From assembly GCA_001683735.1 (NCBI GenBank), contig LUGG01000022.1, forward strand, positions 558,001 through 622,000: a stretch of DNA of 64,000 nucleotides, given 5' to 3'. The notes beneath the pieces are model-generated. The model made no database searches. It was not told where the DNA came from and worked only from the letters and a program-made list of their open reading frames with translations. How positions within the stretch are numbered: position 1 is the stretch's first letter; every line of letters starts with the position of its first letter. Origin of the DNA: Grifola frondosa. Lineage: Eukaryota; Basidiomycota; Agaricomycetes; Polyporales; Grifolaceae. This document shows positions 47,331-60,921 of the stretch, piece by piece. The position numbers and the translations under genes are program-made.

Positions 47331-49100
47331 ACGTCCTCCGACGCCCGACGTCCCGCACGTTCCCTCATTAATGCCCCCCATCCTCACATCGCACATCTGC
47401 CCAAGTGCATGCACATGCAGGCGTCTAACACTCGCTGTTGACGCACGCACGCGTCAGCTTTTGGCCCTCGACAATGCCGCCACATCTCTTCACCGCCATG
47501 TCTCCTTCTCCACTGCTGCCGCATCTCATGTGTCTCCCTTCTCATGGCATCGTTTACCACCCCTGGCTTCCACTCATGCTCGCCGTCATTCCGGACACCT
47601 CGTTCAGCACTGAGCCAGTCCACGGTGTCCATGGCCGCATGCTTGTCATCCGAAGGACATGATGAGAGGTTACTCCAGGTAAGTCCCCTCACCATGTCTG
47701 GACACTCGCCCAGACGCTCACATTCGCACTCGCCGCCATACCCACACGCTCTCTCACCATGGCCGCATGCTCGTGCATGTCTTCCGCGTCCATGCACATT
47801 CATGCACGGCGCGGGCAGGCGTGCAAGCGTGCAGCTGTGGCCAGCAGCCTCAGCCACGGCCTCCTCTTGTACTGTGTCCCTCGCGCCCCACACCTGCCCA
47901 CGTCCACATCTACGCCCTGCATCTGTGCTTGCGTCCCTCGCGCCCGCGCTCCACACTTGCCCACGCCCTGCAGTATGCCCGTCACGCCTGCCTCTCACCC
48001 GCGCTCGCATCTGCGTCCCTCACCCACCTCCCTTACATCTCTAACCCAAGCTCCACACCCATGTCACATCCCTTCCTGCATTCTGCCGCACCCACACGCT
48101 CTCTCGCCATGCCTATGTACTCGTGTTGGCCGCTGCATCCACACCCCTGCGTGGCCCGCACAACTTGCCATGCCCACCTGATGTTGTAGCCATGCAACTG
48201 CACCCACGCTGTCATGCGTCATACCCCGCGCCTCCCTCACACGATGCTCTCGCCCGCGCTCACCGCCACACCCGTGTACCCTGTGCGCGGCCTGCCCAAC
48301 TTGCCCATAGACACCCACACGAATGTGCCGATGGACAACCCCGACGATGCATGGTGATGCCGCACTAGTGCACAGCCACGTGCTGGGAAGCACATGCAGC
48401 AGGTGGAAGCGAAGCATGGCGACAGGTGAGTACACCACCTCTTTCATGCCCACACCCCGCGACCCACGCCCATGGCCATCTCTCGTGCATATATGCCCGT
48501 ATCTCCACTCGCGCACCTTCTCGCCTGCCTCCCCTCATGCCCACCGCATGCGCCCGTGTCGCGGCCACTGCCACTCAAACAAGGCATGTGAATGCGCAGG
48601 CCATTTGAAGGATGTAGCACAACGAGGGTGTAGATACATCTAGGTGAGTCTCCGTTTGCATCAGATTGCTAACAAAGTTTGCTTGTAACACCTACAGTAC
48701 CAGCTTCCTCACCCGCATTGCGTGGTGTACCACAGCCCGCACCTGTCCCCCTCGCCTGCGCGTTGTGGCCCACATCCACGGCCTCCTGAGCTCGTGCCCG
48801 CCGCATTCCTATGCTTCGGTTTGCCCCCCATCGCACATACTCTCTCGCTCACGCCCATGCCCACACCTGTGCTTGCATGACTCATCTGCGCTGGCGCTCG
48901 CCTGCTTCCCCTCATGCCCATTTCCATTTTCCAAGCTCCACACCCACACCCTCGCACTCACCGCTGCACTCGCACGCTTGCCATCTCCACTATGTGTATC
49001 GGTGAAACCAGTGCCGTGCTTGCCGTTCACTATCTCAATGCGCAGCTTACTGTGCACCAGCGCCCGCACAGAATCCTCATGCTTCCATCCGCTATCGTGA
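47331..49100. other. C-rich low-complexity block
   Basis: Strong strand asymmetry, with C and CA-rich words (CCCACACGCTCTC, CCATGCCC, GCATGC) recurring irregularly. Open frames on both strands (for example 47544-48044 + and 47384-48010 -) encode biased Pro/His/Arg/Ser sequence and are explained by composition. GGTGAGT or GGTAAGT words at about 47679, 48425 and 48643 look like splice donors, but no coding exon can be built around them. Confidence 0.55.
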
Positions 49101-50760
49101 GTATGTGGTGTGAGATAGTAACCACTGTATAAAATGATCTCGATAATCACCAAACCAAAATAGAAAAATCTATCTGTGGCAGGGCGAAATATACGCGAAG
49201 GGAATCGAGGTATGAAATCAACTTTATACTGCACCAAGCTTGACGGGTTTTTCCTGCTTTCCCAGTTATAGGCCTGGCCAAATCCGTTGGGGGGTGTTAT
49301 CACAATCACGAAGGTAGGTACGATCCCAAGTGAATGTTTAACGATGATACGATGATGACTTGCCCGGTACATTTGTCACTTCTACCTCTCCTCGATATGT
49401 CTCCTGTTCTTCTGCTGATGCTCCCTCCAAGGAAGACTTCTCTTTCCTGTCCTATCAACAGTCAACCTTGCCCACCTCTGTATGGGGTTGCTGCACTGCT
49501 GTGACCTGGAAACTGGGGACCAAGACTTCAACCTTGCCCACCTCTGTTGTGGGGTTTCCTGAAGTGATGTCCGGACTGTGGTAAGCAAGTCAACTGACTA
49601 TGACTGCTTCTGGCTGTGAGACTTTGAGAGTAGAAATCTGGTGTGATTTGGTATGGAGTAAAGTGGGGTGGTGGGGATACAGAATGGTATCCTTGCCGCC
49701 TTGGAGGTCCTCCTTGTTAGGGAAGTGCTGTGTCTGTGTGGCTGAGTGTGTACACCTATGTGCACACCTGTAATGATGTGAGATATCCCTGTGATACCTC
49801 AGTCAAGTGATCTAGTCTGCTGAGTCTGGGGGGAATCTGGAGGGTGATCCAAATTCCAGTGGAGACTGTGTTTTTGGCTGCTGCTGGTGGATCCAGTTCT
49901 CTGATCCAGTTCTCTTGATCCAATTCTATTGCCCTCTTGGCAAGAAAGGAGCTCTTTATATACCTTTTGAGAGGGCCCAGAATTCTCCCCGGACTCTTCT
50001 TCTCAGACTGTTCCAGCACTTTTCGGGAGGCTCCAAGCACAAGAAATCATGGTAACTACTGTGCTAGAATCTTCCAGTCCTTTCCATAGTGTTTTCCTGA
50101 ATGTTCCAGCTGCATCTCCCTGCACTGCCTCTCTGACTTCCTCCAATCAGAGCTCTCCTAGGTCACCCGGCCCTCAGATTTGCATAGCTTTAGTAAGGCT
50201 CTTACAAATCTGGGGCAGGAGATTACAAACCCAAGGTGCCCTTTTCTCCATTTCAAGGACCTTTCTCTCACAGAGCACATAGCCTTGAAGACTTTGTCAT
50301 CCATTTGAGATATTCCCTGACTAATGGAGGTCCTCTACCTTATAAATTTGCACAGCCTTAGTAAGGCAATCACAAATCTAGGGTAGGGCCCTTACAAATC
50401 TGGGGGAGTTAGTCTGCCACTTTGAGAAGCACATGGTCTATGGTTCCAGGGCTGTGAGTCTCCTGAAGGCTGTTCTACATCACCTCAGGTGGCTTGTGGC
50501 TGTGTATCCCTGTGACCATTGCCATGCTTCTCTTTTCAAAGGCTGTACAGACTTTCCCAGGACTCTGCCTTTCTTCCAGCCCCTTCCAGAATTTGCTAAC
50601 CTGATCTTCTTCTTCCTGTTTCCGCGATGTCCTGCTGTGTCCAACTCCTTGTCTCCTGACTTTCCTGCACCTGATTCTTTCCCGCACTCCTTTTCCTCAT
50701 GACCCTCCATGCTTTCCCATCCCATCCTACTTGATTTAACGATGGTTGTCATCGTTTACA
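49101..50760. other. unassigned region, possibly an LTR or small transposon
   Basis: Internal repeats: CAACCTTGCCCACCTCTGT at about 49462 and 49530; and TTAGTAAGGC...ACAAATCT at about 50190 and 50355. A TATA-like TTTATATACC lies near 49955. A short palindrome AACGATG-GTTGT-CATCGTT sits at about 50738, and a related TTTAACGATG word at 49339. These could bound a non-autonomous element, but its ends are not proven. Confidence 0.35.
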
Positions 50761-50834
50761 AGCGGGTGAAGAGGGTAAATCATGGATTCCGGCTTCATCA
50801 TCTCGTTATCCGGACTGACAGCGTATAGGGAATA

Positions 50835-51149
50835 TCACCACCAGGTCATTGCATAGGAGACGAGCGAATGCTGAACGTACTCGTATCGTACTGCGAAACC
50901 AATGGTGCAGGTGCCGTCGATGTGAGAAAGGGCAAGGAATATTCGTGTTTCCTGGTACTGGATGATGTGGTCGATATGGCCCGTGAATGTAATTCCGGAT
51001 CGATCTGTGAGGTGCACGAATCCGGACAGTGGCATGAGGTTGAATCCAATGGCGAGTGTATCGTATAATAGGATGGGGAACCGAGGATTGATTACCATGG
51101 GGCACCATGGCATGCGTCGATTGGGTGGGATTGGGTGGAGATTTGACAT
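50835..51149 (-). CDS. hypothetical small frame of unknown function
   Basis: A 104-codon open frame reading MSNLHPIPPNRRMPW and then a hydrophobic/His-containing sequence with an I-G-F-A-V-R-Y-E-Y segment. The frame stays open past its stop-free limit towards 50770 with plausible protein composition, more protein-like than its antisense partners. I do not recognise a family. It lies just before the phosphoketolase fragment, on the other strand. It may be a gene fragment rather than a gene. Confidence 0.3.
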   Translation of the reverse strand: MSNLHPIPPNRRMPWCPMVINPRFPILLYDTLAIGFNLMPLSGFVHLTDRSGITFTGHIDHIIQYQETRIFLALSHIDGTCTIGFAVRYEYVQHSLVSYAMTWW

Positions 51150-51298
51150 GATTGATGATGTCTAAACTCGATCCCGATGGTGACCTTCATGTGCTGTGCA
51201 TATTACGGCACTCGGTTGACTTGGTTGCCAAAGATGGTTATTTTGGCCCTGTCCAGGTACCAACCACGTTTGGTGTGTGACACCGTGCTCGTCTTCGT

Positions 51299-51345
51299 GC
51301 AATTCTGGTACTCTTTGCATGCAATTCTGGTACTCTTTGCGTGCA
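51299..51345 (+). repeat. short tandem repeat
   Basis: TGCAATTCTGGTACTCTTTG occurs twice in a row, with a third partial unit, immediately before the phosphoketolase fragment. Confidence 0.85.
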
Positions 51346-51358
51346 ATTTGCACTATAA

Positions 51359-52116
51359 GACCTGATGGTGGGCAGCAAACAACCCACCCCCGTATGGCTG
51401 AGCCCCAAGGAAGCAGACAGGGTATGTCTTCTCTCTGATATTGCGTAATATTCTGACTTACTGCCTTGCACTCCCAGCATTGTATCGCCGGCGCGTCCGT
51501 ATGGAAGTTCGCTAGCACAGAGGACGGCGTTAACCGGGACGTCGTGCTCATGGGCATCAGCATGGAGGTCACGTTCGAAGTCATCGCTGCCGCGGTGCTC
51601 CTGCGCCAGCTTGTACCCACGCTGCGCATGCGTGTCGTGAATGTGACGGACCTGATGGTAGTCGGGCCCACCGGCTCACACCCGCACGTGCTGAGCAACA
51701 TAGGCTACGCATCGCTCTTCATGCAGGACAAGCCCGTGATCATCAACTATCACAGATACCCCAGAGAGCTCAAGGTGCATCCTGCATGGCATCCTGCTGC
51801 GGTCACACCAGGCTGACTGTGCTGTTTCCAGGGCCTGCTGTTTGGTCGGCCGAATGTGGACCATATCTCGATCGAGGGCTACCGCGAGGAGGGCACAATG
51901 ATGTCGCCATTCTCCATGATGCTGCTGAACCACATGTCGTGGTACCACGTCGCGGCGGCCGCGATCCGCGGTGCTGCGCTGTCGAACCCACAGGTGGAGA
52001 TCCATGTGCACGATATCATCAGTTACGTGTTGCACCTCACGGAGAAGGCCAAGGACTATGCGATTGAGTATGGCGCAGACCCTGAGGGCACCTTCGATGT
52101 GCCCAAGTTGGACTGA
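51359..52116 (+). pseudogene. phosphoketolase C-terminal fragment
   Basis: Xylulose-5-phosphate/fructose-6-phosphate phosphoketolase cleaves sugar phosphates to acetyl phosphate. Only the C-terminal ~214 residues are present, in three exons: 51359-51421 (D-L-M-V-G-S-K-Q-P-T-P-V-W-L-S-P), 51478-51774 (H-C-I-A-G-A-S onward, with K-P-V-I-I-N-Y-H-R-Y-P-R-E-L-K at its end) and 51832-52116 (G-L-L-F-G-R-P-N onward, stop at 52116). The two introns are GT-AG, 56 and 57 nt, both in phase 0, and the joined frame has no stop. The family is ~800 residues long, so the thiamine-diphosphate domains are missing. Nothing before 51359 matches. A stop codon lies two codons before the first recognised residue. 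This is a decayed duplicate or a captured fragment. Confidence 0.9.
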
Positions 52117-53513
52117 GCTATGCCCCGAGATTGTTCATTGCTGTGTTGTATTAGCTAACTCCCGACGGGGTGTGAAACTCCCGGATATATCACTTCTGCC
52201 GTCATCGTATAACTTCCCCCCCAGCCCAGCGTCCACCCCGCAGATCGGAGCTGCATGGTGAGAGCGGGCTTGCGCGAGCCACAGCAGGGCCTGTCGGTGA
52301 CAATGCACAGCCGCAAGAGCATCCTGCTTGAAGTGCATGTGATCCAGGACGAAGAGAGTCGGCAGCTGAGCGAGATGGCATTCTTGACCTGATCGCTGTG
52401 TGGCTCGGTGAGGAACAGTATGTTGTTTATGTGTGCTGCATGGCTCATTCTGCTTTCATGCTCTTTTTGGGACAGCAGGATCCTTTGTTTCTTATTACTC
52501 ATGGATAGCATAATTCTACCTCTGTACAAGGTTCTGCTCCTCTCATATACTAACTAGAAATAATTTATTTGATGATACTTGTATATCTTCTTTCTGTTCA
52601 TGTTGAGTGAAACAAAAATCTTGATTAAGTAGTCGGAGAACTGCACACATCATCAAAACATGGTTTCAGTTTGCACATTCACTGCACATGCGGCGTGCTC
52701 AGGACAAGTTGTCCTACTCAATCAATTACTTGAACCTTGTATATACTATCAAGTTTATAAAAATTGCTAACCTATTAATTCAACCTGTGCATTCACATTT
52801 ATAAATGTCAACAATCTATACTGTAACTCTATAATTACTTATCTATAATGTATAATAGATGGATTGATGATTAATAGTTCAGATGACGAGTTTAGTGCTT
52901 TACATAGATAGGCGCTCAATCTCCTGCCTTTTTAAGATATGTTAGATTTACGATCACATATGTTTTTCTCCTTCTGCAACATATGTCATAGCATCATACT
53001 GACTTCCAAAAACATTGATGATATGTTTTATGTCATGTTTTATCATGCAAAACATTTGTTTTGTGATTAGAGGCATGACAAAGATCACGTGCATCTGACA
53101 TATGTTTTATCTCCGTATGTTTTTCTCAGCCACCCGATAAGAAAAGTAAGGATCTCACATACAAAATTATCTTACTGAGTAAGAACAAAGTTGTTACCTG
53201 GTTGTATTGGACCGTAACCCTAACCTAGAAATTTCGTTCCCACGAATACAAAATTTTGTATTGAAAAAACTTTCCCACGACTAATGGGATGAAAAGTGCG
53301 TTTCAAGATTTGGCTGGGGACCTTGCCTATAAGAACGATTAATTCGTTCCTCATCAATCGTAACATGGAGATTGTGCTCTCCCACTCTGTTGAGCCGAGG
53401 AGTAACGCTGTGTGCTCAAGCCTCTGACCAGACATTCCCCAGTGCATGCATGCTGCACATTCCTCACTCATGTGCATGCTCATAGTGATTGTCTATCCCA
53501 TCAAGGATGAGTG
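52117..53513. other. mixed region between two gene fragments
   Basis: 52260-52400 is GC-rich and exon-like but unassigned. 52735-52930 carries a piece of the dispersed AT-rich repeat. 52960-53200 is AT-rich. The Cys/His-containing frame at 53220-53483 (-) is not recognised. Confidence 0.45.
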
Positions 53514-54263
53514 ATGAAACAACTGGGCAATATGGCCATGGAGATTCAGAACCGGATCAGTGCGAGGCTTTTCAAGTGTGCTATGAGTTCGAATAGGTAC
53601 ATGTTCCAGCTGTAGTCCATTGATATGCTCCATTTATATCTCCATTAAGGTGCATAGGATGCTTCTTACTCCTGATGACCTCTTGTCAGAGGACAAAGTG
53701 CTACTTAAGCGCTGCATCTTCATGCTCAAGCACAATGCAATACCTTCAGTCACTACATACAACATGACTGATGATGTGAACGATCTGATCCATAATCAGA
53801 TTCATCACGTACAGCTTTTCAGTTCCTCTGTGGATCGCATCAAGTTCATATACCACCCAGACTTCCTTAATTCCAACTTAGGCTTGGATTATGAAAAGTT
53901 CATCAGAGATTGGCACCTAGGGGATTCCCAAGTTATTATGAGCCATGGGGTTATACATCGGCGAAGTGTCCTGTGGTATGTTTTCTAACCTGCTGTCATT
54001 TCAGTGCAAAGTTTCATTGATGTCGTCTAGATGAAAATTCCTTCTGTGACAACCAACCTTTCTGGATTCAGCTGTTTCCTGCAAGATCTGATAGAACATC
54101 CTCAAGATGGCTGCTACATCATCGATCATCATTCCCAATCAGTGGAAGACTTAGTTAACCAGCTGACTGACTACGTCTTCGAATTCTGAGCTCTCTGCTG
54201 GACTGGAAGAATTTTGGCATTGAATATTCGAAGGCAAGACAGCTGGTGCTGAGAGTGTGTTTA
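53514..54263 (+). pseudogene. glycogen synthase C-terminal fragment, decayed
   Basis: Glycogen synthase adds glucose from UDP-glucose to glycogen. Matching pieces, in order: 53514-53596 (K-Q-L-G-N-M-A-M-E-I-Q-N-R-I); 53658 to about 53940 ([11 protein letters not shown], then Y-H-P-D-F-L-N-S-N and L-G-L-D-Y-E-K-F); and after a frameshift [11 protein letters not shown] up to about 53974. A further segment from 54030 holds I-P-S-V-T-T-N-L-S-G-F and V-N-Q-L-T-D-Y-V-F-E-F, followed by a TGA. After another frameshift comes L-L-D-W-K-N-F-G-I-E-Y-S-K-A-R-Q-L to 54263. Intron relics remain at 53597-53657 and about 53975-54029. The N-terminal ~350 residues and the C-terminal tail are missing. Clearly inactive. 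Confidence 0.9.
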
Positions 54264-54937
54264 ACAGTGACGATTATCAGATGCAGGCTCTCAAAACAAG
54301 TAGATAGAGTGTATTTAAATCACATGTGCAATACAATATTAATGTTTCGAAGTTGAATTCAAAATTGTGAACCTAAATATAAGATGAGACAAGAGATTAC
54401 CAGTGTGCCATCTTGTCAGTAGTGCTCATCCTGGCAGAGACTGTATGCACTTGTAATCTCTGGCCAAGAGTACACCTAACCCTGGCATGTTCCGGTAGGA
54501 TCGGCATTCTGGCCAATGCTCAAGGGTCCCGTATATTTCCTGGCAGGTAAGATAAATCTGGTATTATCTTATTTTACATTATATTATATTTTAATCTCTG
54601 GTATGCTAGGGGGATTTTGCTGATGAACTGAACATGAATACTCAATCATTGGGTGAGATTAAAGTTGGAGACAGATGTAGGTATATAGAACACTATGTAC
54701 ACCAAGTATGATAGTAATTAAGGCAGTATTGAGGGAAATATTTGGGGGTGCCGAAATGTAGATCCTGCTGATTGTATGGTAGTAAACCTTTATGAGACCT
54801 CTTTTGTGTGTCTTTATCGCTCTTTTTGGTCTTAATTCAGAAGAATAAGAGAGATAAGACCTAAAAGTAAATTTATTTATTATTTTATTTTATTTCCGAC
54901 CCATCTCAATCGCTATCGAGCCCAAGTTTTCCAGCGA
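54264..54937. other. intergenic, start of the gene-rich block
   Basis: AT-rich. A possible exon-like scrap lies at 54500-54550 (G-I-L-A-N-A-Q-G-S-R-I-F-P-G) before a donor-like GGTAAGA. The last ~100 bp should include the promoter and leader of the alanyl-tRNA synthetase gene; no firm TATA or CCAAT box is seen. Confidence 0.5.
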
Positions 54938-58571
<3,634 letters not shown>

Positions 58572-58945
58572 CATCTGATATTTAGTACCCGTTAGATCGC
58601 AGAACGCCATTTGCGTGTATATTGTAGATTGCGTAGAATGTTACTTTCCAGCCGGGTTTCCATATATGGTAGTTCAGGCGGCGCCGCCCGGAGTTTGAAC
58701 CGTTTCTCATTCTCGACCGTCGTCGATAGCGTGACCCTCAATATCGGCCCTCAAACAACTGGTATGTGTCTTTATGGCATTGTGAACGGATGATACACGC
58801 GTCCATATCGTGTGGATGGCGAGAAAGAGCTCTGGGACAGTCCGAAATGGCTGGATAGTGTGCCCTAGCTTTGGATGGACCGCCGTGGGAGAATTTTGTA
58901 TTGACTCTGGAAATTTGGCGCAGGTCGTCTCCGCTCACTACCATC
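58572..58945. promoter_or_regulatory. 3' end of ala1 and promoter region of rps18
   Basis: 375 bp between the stop of the synthetase and the start of rps18. A 60-codon frame (58611-58793) is present but unlike any family, and a GTATGT donor-like word at about 58760 might belong to a leader intron. No firm TATA box. Confidence 0.5.
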
Positions 58946-59578
58946 ATGTCGCTCGTCCTTCCCGAGGCCCACCAGCAATTCCAGGCAAGACGTTTGCCCA
59001 GAATTTTTCGCGATTATGTTGCTTACAGTCCGCCGTTATAGCACATTTTGCGTCTCCTCAACACCAACGTTGATGGCAAGCGTAAGATCATGTACGCCCT
59101 GACGGAGATCAAGGGTGTTGGTCGCCGCTACTCCAATCTGGTCTGCAAAAAGGCCGACGTTGACATCAACAAGCGGTACGTAAGTCGAATTACTCCAGAG
59201 CCAAGGAAGCTCACGTTCAGGAAACAGCGCGGGTGAGCTCAACTCCGATGAGCTTGAGCGCCTTGTCACTATCATCCAAAACCCGACGCAATTCAAGATC
59301 CCGACATGGTTCTTGAACAGGCAGCGGGACATTGTGGACGGAAAGAACTCTCAGATTCTTTCCAACGGTGTGGACTCGAAGCTTCGTGACGATCTTGAGC
59401 GGCTGAAGAAGATCCGCGCTCACCGTGGTCTGAGACATTTCTGGGGTCTCCGGGTAAGGGGTCAGCACACCAAGACGACTGGTATGTTTTTCGCTTTTCA
59501 CTGCACATCAACAGCATTCACGATGTTTGATCAGGTCGTCGGGGTAAGACCGTCGGTGTGTCGAAGAAGCGTGGTTAG
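58946..59578 (+). CDS. rps18: 40S ribosomal protein S18 (uS13)
   Basis: Small-subunit ribosomal protein that contacts the head of the 40S subunit and P-site tRNA. Exons 58946-58984, 59042-59175, 59228-59481 and 59535-59578 give 471 nt, 156 residues, the family length. It starts [13 protein letters not shown] and continues with the family's [12 protein letters not shown]. It has K-G-V-G-R-R-Y-S and [21 protein letters not shown] and ends in the basic tail [14 protein letters not shown]. Intron 1 (58985-59041) uses GC-AG and no GT alternative keeps the frame. Intron 3 splits the glycine codon just after H-T-K-T-T. It lies between ala1 and an unrecognised gene, all on the + strand. Confidence 0.98.
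58985..59041 (+). other. GC-AG intron (rps18 intron 1)
   Basis: Donor CAG|GCAAGA, acceptor TTATAG. It joins F-Q to H-I-L-R exactly as the conserved protein requires. The next GT (58992) leads to a stop or a frameshift with every acceptor available. Confidence 0.93.
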
Positions 59579-59846
59579 GTGTATTCTCTCGTCTTACTTG
59601 CTATATTGCCGTATGGCAGATTTGTCGTCGTTGGTAGTATCCAGATTATGTCCATTACGTCTCGGTTGCACACATGCAAATACGCCAACATTTCATGGTT
59701 GTATTATGATAAATATGTGTGGGCGTCAGTCAATCACGTGATGCAATATACTGGAATGTTCGCGGAGAGAGCTATATATTCAACGCTCAACATAAAATGT
59801 GTTCTTCTGCTTGGCTCTTCAGTTCGGTGGCCACCCGGACGAGAAA
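59579..59846. promoter_or_regulatory. 3' end of rps18 and upstream region of next gene
   Basis: 268 bp. A TATA-like CTATATATTC at about 59770 precedes the next start by ~75 bp. Confidence 0.5.
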
Positions 59847-60692
59847 ATGACGACCTCCTGGGCAGATCCGCTATCTCTGCACCCTTGGTTTCGCATGCCT
59901 TCACTTAAACGCAAGGACGTTGCTGAAGACGATGTCGATGTCTTCCGCCCTCCGTCTCCCCCATCTCCGCGCATCAAGCGCCGCAGGTGTGACGTTCTTG
60001 AGCATGGAATCGCGCAGCTGACCCTGGACGTGCACGTTCCCGCTCAGCACCCCGCCCACGTCGTGCCGGCCGTCCCTCCAGTCATCCCTCCGAATGTGCA
60101 CCCAGCGTATGCGTGGTCCTCACCGCTCGCGCCCGTATGGGATGCGCCGACACCGACGCCCGTACACGCCGACACCCACCGCGCGTCCGTGGTTCTCCCG
60201 GGCTCCGTGGAGGAGCCCACGTCCCCGGTCCAGGCGGCCAGCGTCCACGACATCACGATGAAGTCGCCGTCCTGGTACGAGATCGAAAAAGACCGTGCGT
60301 GTTTCCGTCCCCATCGTCCCCCGCCGCGCGTCTCTGACGGCGATTCTGCAGGCATCGTCATTACCGACCTCGAAGATTCGGACGCGGAGGGCTCCGAGGA
60401 CGAGAGTCCCCCAGAGTCGACAGCGGAATGGACAGTGTCTCCCGCCCTCCTGCGTCGCATCGCGACGACGAGTGCCATGCCTTCACCACTTACAGCTGCC
60501 CATATGGAGCCAGAGTCCAGCCAGGCATTAGTCTTGTACAAACCGCTCCCTCTTCCAGAGGACGCGAGCAGAGTGAAAGAGATACCCGAGTCAGTGGGAG
60601 GACGTACGACAGAGGCAGACGACGCCATGGACCAGTCCGAGTCCGAGCCAGTAGCATACGACGACGAGCCGATGGACATAGAGCCGTTTTAG
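59847..60692 (+). CDS. hypothetical protein, probably nuclear
   Basis: Single-exon frame of 281 codons from ATG 59847 (MTTSWADPLSLHPWF); an earlier in-frame ATG at 59799 would add 16 residues. No family recognised. Near the N-terminus are two basic clusters, L-K-R-K-D and R-I-K-R-R-R-C-D, forming a plausible bipartite nuclear signal. A proline-rich middle follows, then an acidic Ser/Glu/Asp segment (D-L-E-D-S-D-A-E-G-S-E-D-E). Towards the C-terminus is a short hydrophobic motif, A-L-V-L-Y-K-P-L, then an acidic tail ending M-D-I-E-P-F. The order basic, proline-rich, acidic suggests a disordered regulatory protein, but that is inference. The GC-rich third codon positions match the neighbours. 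Convergent with HAP2, 229 bp apart. Confidence 0.75.
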   Translation: MTTSWADPLSLHPWFRMPSLKRKDVAEDDVDVFRPPSPPSPRIKRRRCDVLEHGIAQLTLDVHVPAQHPAHVVPAVPPVIPPNVHPAYAWSSPLAPVWDAPTPTPVHADTHRASVVLPGSVEEPTSPVQAASVHDITMKSPSWYEIEKDRACFRPHRPPPRVSDGDSAGIVITDLEDSDAEGSEDESPPESTAEWTVSPALLRRIATTSAMPSPLTAAHMEPESSQALVLYKPLPLPEDASRVKEIPESVGGRTTEADDAMDQSESEPVAYDDEPMDIEPF

Positions 60693-60921
60693 AATATGAT
60701 AAAAATTTGTTTTCCTGAATGCGTACAACCCGCACGACACCATACAAAATGATTCACCTACAGCACGGAAGAAAGTGAGAAGCAAACGCGAGATAGATAT
60801 AGGTCTACGCGTCGACGCCAATAGCAAGATCGAAAATCTATGACCCAGAAAGCGCGCCGCGAAGTAATGGTAGATCGTAACAAACAAACACAAAGTGAAA
60901 AATCCTTGACGAACAGGCGGC
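60693..60921. terminator. convergent 3' region between hypothetical gene and HAP2
   Basis: 229 bp shared downstream region. AT-richer than the coding parts, with AATATGATAAAAATTTG just after the stop of the + strand gene. No specific signal can be proven. Confidence 0.45.

Noticed and set aside
47384..48643. Several overlapping 100-200 codon frames on both strands
   Set aside because: C-rich composition removes stop codons in many frames. Sequences are biased and unlike any family, and no consistent splicing can be built.
58611..58793. 60-codon frame upstream of rps18
   Set aside because: No family resemblance. It lies in the expected promoter/leader of a ribosomal protein gene.
60044..60679. 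211-codon - strand frame opposite the hypothetical gene
   Set aside because: Shadow of GC-rich codons on the other strand. The + strand frame has ordered basic, proline-rich and acidic parts.
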